From Exophiala sp. HKRS030 (Eukaryota; Ascomycota; Eurotiomycetes; Chaetothyriales; Herpotrichiellaceae), in contig JAHWDD010000002.1 in NCBI GenBank assembly GCA_023897205.1, forward strand, positions 3,348,001 through 3,412,000: 64,000 nt of DNA, in the 5' to 3' direction. A program made the position numbers and the translations under genes. Under the pieces are notes generated by a model that saw nothing but the letters and a program-made list of their open reading frames with translations, did no database searches and had not been told where the DNA came from. Positions 58,450-64,000 of the stretch are shown one piece after another. The number at the start of each line of letters is the position of its first letter. Within the stretch, counting starts at the first letter, position 1.

Positions 58450-60188
58450 GGCTGGAAATAGGCACGGACAACCAAGAAGTGTCTCCGGTGCAGTGGTAAA
58501 ATGGTTCTCGGTTGATGCCGTCAGCAACAAGACTGGAAGACCCAGTCCGTTGGATGCAGTCAACAATGGTTCACGATATGAACAGGCTGGTAAGGCGCCA
58601 CGTAGAACAGCCCCGGTATCAGCCGTAGTAACAAGTTGGAACAGTTGTCGACTGGAATAGTAGAAGGCGACAGGCGATCATTTGATTAGAACGCGAGGGA
58701 GGCCGGGCGGGTTGACGATCAACAGGGACCCATTCAGTTATCCGTTTTACTGGAAATCAAAAAAAGACAGGCAAGGGTGAGATGTAACGAGTGTCGGTGA
58801 AATTCACGCACATCACTCTGTCTGTTGCGCAATGGCCGGGATATTGATGAGTCGAGCGAGAGGAAGGATCAAAAGAGATGGGAAAGAAAGGGCAGGGAGA
58901 ATGTTATGCGACGACAAGTGTACGTGATCGATGACAGTTACGATCTTGAGAATGAAGCGAGGGATGGCAGGAGGGGCAAGACGTCGGCGACAGGAGACTT
59001 GCCAGGCCGCGAGAAAAAACCCTCTCTGTTCGTACTTAGCTCTCGGATACTCAAGGTAGTACGGAGTAAACGACTCCGTATTGCCAGGACTTGTCGCGTG
59101 ATTGGAGACATCTTCCCAGGCAGTCGATGGTTTCGGACTGCTTCCCAGAAAAAGAGTGCGTGGTTTGATCTCTCCATCTTCTTCTCTCCGTTTCATCCTC
59201 TATTCGCAGTGAGTAGTTGGATGTAGGCTGCTGCCCGTACCGCGAGGTCCTTTCCGAACCTCTGGTATGCTCTTCTCCATGCCCTCCCGTGCTGGGTGAC
59301 GGGTGCCACCTACAGCAGTTGTAACCCAACGGGGGATGGTGGAGATCCATCTTCGTTGGCTGGGTTTTGGCCACTGCCTGACTCTGGCAGAGCCACATCG
59401 CCAATAGAACGTGTCGGTGGCTGCAGGGTCAGGCGCCTAAAGCGCCTCAAGCACCTCTCGATGTGAGATTCTTCCACCGAACCTTGTCTGGAAGAGCCTC
59501 GAGTCGCTAAGCCAGGACACCAAGATACCGGTGGTCCAGCTTCGGACATTGCGGCTGCCATTGTCTATCGACCACTAGTATATGAAGCAAGTAATTGGTA
59601 CAAGTACGCAAAAAGTTTTCGGATGTAGGTATAATTCGATAGTTCACCACTGTCACTCTGTCAGTAAACCAAAAGGAACTTGTCAGTCTCAAGTTCCGCG
59701 ATGCCTTGTCCCGAGTCCGCAGACTTCGGTCATTTTCCGAGTCGTCCCCAGACCTGATTTCTGCGCCATGTTGATTGCTGACGAGGCCCATAGCGAGGGC
59801 ATTTGTTATCTCGATGTGAAACCTTGTCTCTGCTTTGCCACAAGAGATGGCGGGATTACTCCAGCAAATTTCCATCAATGGCCGATACGGGGAATCATCA
59901 AGACGCTTTCGACCCGCAAGGCTCGCGGTGCTATCGAAAAGCGTTTCCACTCCTCATCCACAACAATTTCGTTGCAGACGAGTCGAGCCAGATGTTTCAT
60001 ATCCAGTTATTTTGATACTTGGAATGCCTTGTATGTTGCTCTCCGAAGTTTGCCGCGTTCCATTTTCCCGTCATCACTATTGACCCCTTGTTTACGTTGT
60101 AATTCGTCATCATTATGGACCCATATAAGAAGGGTCGTTCACCAATGCCAGCGAGTGTGTGCCGTGGGATATCATATATACATAATAT
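58450..60188. other. Spacer between 766-residue gene and xlnR
   Basis: 1.74 kb between two minus-strand genes. Exact TACGGAGTA at 59060-59068 with an ACTCCGTA eight-mer at 59073-59080, forming an inverted pair. A 244-codon plus-strand ATG frame (59582-60316) overlaps the xlnR 3' exon (see findings). Confidence 0.45.
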
Positions 60189-62875
60189 TCACAAAGCGAG
60201 ACCTGTACCATCGCCCGTCCACCTGTACAAGGCGAGCACCTCGCGCCTCCAGTGTTGCTGCTCAGCTAAATCTTCCGGAATGCGCCCTCGGACCTGCTGT
60301 AATGCAGACCTCATGACCTTGCGGAAATTGCGCTGCATTCCAAAGTTAGCTTCCACTCAACTGTGTTGACATTGTCCGGATACCAGAAGAAACTTACCTG
60401 ATATTGGGTATCCAATGTGGCAACGCAAGCTTCATGAGCTCTGACAATGGTTTCACAAGCCTTCACAACGTCCGGACTCACGTCACCTTGCAGTTTGTCT
60501 GCGAACAACAGTAACAAAAAGCTACCTTGAAGCAAATATACACCAAAAAAGAACGGCATGAAGCTCAAGTCAGGATCATCCTCGATGATCTCGGCAACCG
60601 CTTCCGCAGCACTGACTGCGTGTCCAGTTGCTGTGACGAACGATTGTGATGAGATCCAGAGATCGTTGTCGTCCAGCAGAGCAATAGGATCCCACTTGCC
60701 GGTCAGCAGGATGTGTAACACATGCATGATGTGCGTACCATACGCCACCACTGTTTTGGTCTGCAACGCCAGTTCCGAAGCACTGTGTGACTCGTTCGTT
60801 CCTGCAGATACGACCGAGGGTGTAACAACATCGTTGTGGCTCGTTTCTGGAAGGTGACCCCCTGAAGCCTCAAAGTCCTTCAAACTCTGCCCATACGTTT
60901 CCAGTTGCTGAACAATTTCTTCAGTATGCTCATCCCAATTCTTGGCCTTGTTCGCTCTGGGACCAAAGCGAGGGCGGTTACGCGCATGATTGAGGTCCAG
61001 AATTTCTCCTAGAATGACCATCAGAGGCAGGAAATACCCAAATACACTGTGTGAGGTGCATTCAATATTCAGTCCTCGCCTTCGATGAGCGGGGTCCGAT
61101 GCCCGCTCAAATTTGCCTGCCTGAAAAGCATCATCATCGAGCGGTTGCAGTAAACCTTCGCATTCCTTGTTGAGGAAGAACATAGGTCGATTGTAGCACA
61201 ACGCCAAATGTCGGTCTTGCATGTACAAGAGCCACCACGTCCGTCGTCGCTCTTCTCTCTCCTCTTCGGACACATAGCCGGTGGGCTTCCGACGATTTTC
61301 GTCCATGGAGCCTTTGCGTCCGTCCCCGGTGTGGCCATCTGTAGCATTATTCTCTTCGCCGTCTTCCTCAGTGGGATTAGGTGGTAGCTCACGACCGAGT
61401 CTGATCTCACGAGCGAGCGACCAAGCAGCGTTCCACCATCGCAAGCTAGCCGCCTTCCTCTCACTCGCAGAAACTACTGTAGCGAGATGGATGTAGGTTG
61501 CTAGATTATCAATTTGTGCACGGTCGGTGCCGTGACCATTCGTTTGTGATGGCACGACGAGTGCGCCGAGTCCTGCATCATTAGGTGGCAGTTGCGGATA
61601 ACTAGAGGTAGGGGTGGGTGCAGAGGTGTTTGGATGGCTGTGAACCAATGGCTTGAGCATATTGATGGTCAGTTCCAAGAGCCTTTGACAGATTCTCGCC
61701 CGAGCATCCAATTGGTTCGTCAAGAAAGCGGCGTCACTAGTCTGCGCAGCCGTCCAAAGCATGCTGGCTAGCAACGCAGGCGTACATGGACGAGGATCAG
61801 TAGGGTGCAAGATGGACTTCTTGCGGAAGATATAGCCAAGCACATACGGGTTGGCAGGTCGTAGATAGGCCGAGGTGGAACTGGTGAAGTATTGCTCTAG
61901 AAGGTCGCATGCTAGAGCTTGAGGAATAATAGGCTCGATATGCGGAAGGAGAGGTCGTAGGACAGGGTATCGGAGGGTGTCGGTAATGCGAGGCTGGGTG
62001 GGCATGGGCTCGTTGATAAACATGGGAGAGGTCAGAGCTAACCAGTCCGGCGACTCAACCATGGGCGCCTTGCCCATGAATGCGACGGAGTAGTCGTCTC
62101 CCAAAGGAAAGCCGAACCCTTGGGTAGTGCCCTGGACGTGCATAGAATCCAGAGACGGGGGAGGATATGCTTGGTTAGGGACGGCAAAATCGATGCTTCG
62201 GGGTTGTGTAATCTGTGGTACCAACGACTGGTCCATATCGTGCATTGGACCGCCATTGTTCATGGTCATGCCGGTCGTAGGGTCAAAACTGGCAAAGAAA
62301 CTGTTTTGATTGTGGTGGCTTGTGTCGAATGTCGCACTCGGTGGAGTGTGGTTCGAAGGCATACCGTTGGTGTCGACAAGCTCAACAAGGCCATCTCGTG
62401 TGGTGTACGAAGTGCTGGAATATTTCCTGACACCAAGGTCTTGCCTCATTGTCGCGGCATTCGGTGCGGGAGGAACGTTCGCAATGACCGTGTCTTCGTT
62501 CTGATCCGTCTCTTTTTTGGGCGCCCTTCCGCGCTTTTTGTGAGCTCGAGCATACTCACACACCAGAGAATTGTCGGTACAGTGCGCACATGGTTGTTTT
62601 CCATCGCACTTTGTGCGCAGCTGGTTACACTGGTCGCAGGCTCGACTGATTCGGCGGCGAACTGCCGAGGCATCGTTGGCCACGTTCCCGTCCAGTTCAG
62701 ACTCCCTCCTCTTGCGGCCTGCCTGTAGATTGGACCCCATCTCATAAGATTGTTGACTGGAGTGGAGTATGGAGGAGAGTTGCTGCGGTTGAGACTGCAT
62801 CATGTCGGGCCTCTGGCCGTAATCGTGGAATTCGGCGTAGCCATTGTGGGATTGTGGGGGAATGCGGGAGAGCAT
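60189..62875 (-). CDS. xlnR: XlnR/Xyr1-type xylanolytic transcriptional activator
   Basis: Zn2Cys6 regulator that activates xylanase, some cellulase and D-xylose-catabolism genes in response to xylose-derived inducers. Exons 60398..62875 and 60189..60332 are separated by a 65-nt intron with GTAAGT donor and GCTAAC branch. Without splicing the frame ends in an unrelated tail; with it the C-terminus reads [19 protein letters not shown] and ends [13 protein letters not shown], the family ending. Product 873 residues, close to Aspergillus XlnR. The ATG at 62875 is chosen because the upstream frame has none. The zinc cluster is Cys80, 83, 90, 96, 99 and 106 in [20 protein letters not shown], followed by a basic stretch (KKRGRAPKK). 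The fungal transcription-factor middle domain contains [20 protein letters not shown]. Several CreA-like motifs lie upstream. Confidence 0.95.
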
Positions 62876-64000
62876 GTTGAATAGCAACCGTGAGCGACGC
62901 CAACTACAGCGAGTGCTGCTGTCATATCTCAGAGGATGCAGGCAATTGCTGGTGTCGTCGCCCGTAGGAGTGGTGGACGAAGTATGCAATAGTGAAGAGC
63001 ACACAGCACAAGACAGGGCCACCCACAGTCTGGAGTCTAGGCGATGCTACTCCGTACCAGCAGGAGGAATGGAGAAAGATGCCGGTGTCGGTGGCGCGGG
63101 CGTCGAGTGGTGATAAAATGGATTGTGGAGCCTGGATTTTTTGCTCACATGAGTGGAAGTAGGAACAGCACGCGGCAATGGTGTAGCGCAAGGGCCCGAC
63201 AAATGGTACACGACTGTATGCCTGTAGCCAGAAAAGTGAGCGGAAGTGTAACCAATGCCAGTTCCACAGAGAAGCGAAGAAAAAGCGTAGCCTTCTTGTG
63301 CTTCGTACTAGGCGTAGTCAGTCCGGGCTGAAGGTGCCGAAGAGTGGAAGGCAAAAAACCGAGGAGCAAAGGAAGAGAGGAGCGGCAGGGTCTGGTTGGT
63401 CGTAGTTGCAGCGTTATTGAACAGTATTGCTCGTTTGCTCGTAAGGTCAGGACTGTACCTAAATTGTTAGTTCGTTGGGTCCTGTGCCTCGTGGTGAGCA
63501 AAGACCTGGGGACGAGAACGATGAGTCCAATCAATCATGCATCTGCCCGGGGTTGGAACTGCTCATGGCTGGTTGACGGTGCATCTTTTCCAGCCTTGGA
63601 CAGGGATTGAAGCTTGGTATACCTGGAGAGGGAACAGGGAGCGAGGGAGCTACATCCCGGGGGGGTTGCCTCACTAAGATCACTAGTGACCCCCTATAGG
63701 TGCGAGTACAGGTAAGCCCCGGGGTTGGCAGATACCCAGAAAGGTGCCTATAGGCCACAATTGGGCCTGCCTTCCTAGGTGTTTGTACAGTAGGTTGGTA
63801 CCGGGGAAGTCCTGTACCCGTAGTAAGGCCGCAATTCTGGCATAGTAATCTCTCTTCCGCCATTAATCCACCCTTTCTCATTTCCCCTCTCTACCTGATA
63901 CTCTTGCACTGTCTTGTCGTCTTTTTCTTGTTCTCTGCATTGTTGATCCAAACACACCCCAGCTAGGAGCGTTACTTGACATGCCCATGCCATACACTCC
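62876..64000. promoter_or_regulatory. xlnR upstream region with CreA-like motifs
   Basis: No gene is visible to the right edge. One exact TACTCCGTA at 63048-63056. Matches to the carbon-repressor consensus SYGGRG cluster at 63506-63511 (CTGGGG), 63547-63552, 63657-63662, 63719-63724 and 63801-63806 (CCGGGG), and 63623-63628 (CTGGAG), with an opposite-strand CCGGGG at 63717-63722. No binding is shown by sequence alone. Confidence 0.5.

Overview
The window is nuclear DNA of a filamentous ascomycete (Pezizomycotina), possibly Eurotiomycetes such as Chaetothyriales; the order is only my inference. The reasons are short GT-AG introns (48-111 nt in most genes) with CTAAC/CTGAC-like branch points, a XlnR-type Zn2Cys6 regulator, a HET-domain protein, a secreted GtaA-type glutaminase, an intracellular catalase-peroxidase, a Lte1-type mitotic-exit GEF, and a 9-mer (TACGGAGTA) scattered only between genes. 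I support 18 protein-coding genes, 8 of them spliced. I see no rRNA, tRNA, transposase or CRISPR array. Layout: 1-3442 has no gene. 3443-21219 is gene-dense: mitochondrial branched-chain aminotransferase (-), secreted SurE-like phosphatase (-), SCY1-type pseudokinase (-), divergent from dipeptidyl peptidase III (+), then glutaminase GtaA (+), HET protein (-) and KatG (-). After a 2-kb gap come an RNA 3'-phosphate cyclase (+) and a convergent Nop15-like nucleolar RRM protein (-). A 3.1-kb gap (27.1-30.2 kb) carries a 25-bp minisatellite. Next come a homeodomain/C2H2 regulator, a one-pass membrane protein, a UBC-fold protein lacking the catalytic cysteine, an unknown 608-residue protein, a RING-H2 protein with a 2.7-kb repeat-bearing upstream region, and Lte1 (all +). 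The right end holds three minus-strand genes: a four-exon membrane protein resembling a cell-wall sensor, an unknown disordered 766-residue protein, and xlnR, with CreA-like motifs upstream. This is not a biosynthetic cluster. The genes are mostly housekeeping or regulatory functions standing side by side: amino-acid and peptide metabolism, peroxide defence, RNA metabolism, mitotic exit, vesicle traffic and plant-polysaccharide regulation. The least explained material is non-coding: the TACGGAGTA words, two tandem-repeat tracts and several gene-free stretches of 1.5-3.4 kb. Splice sites were read by eye, supported by frame continuity and, where the family is known, by protein similarity recalled from general knowledge; no alignment or database search was run.
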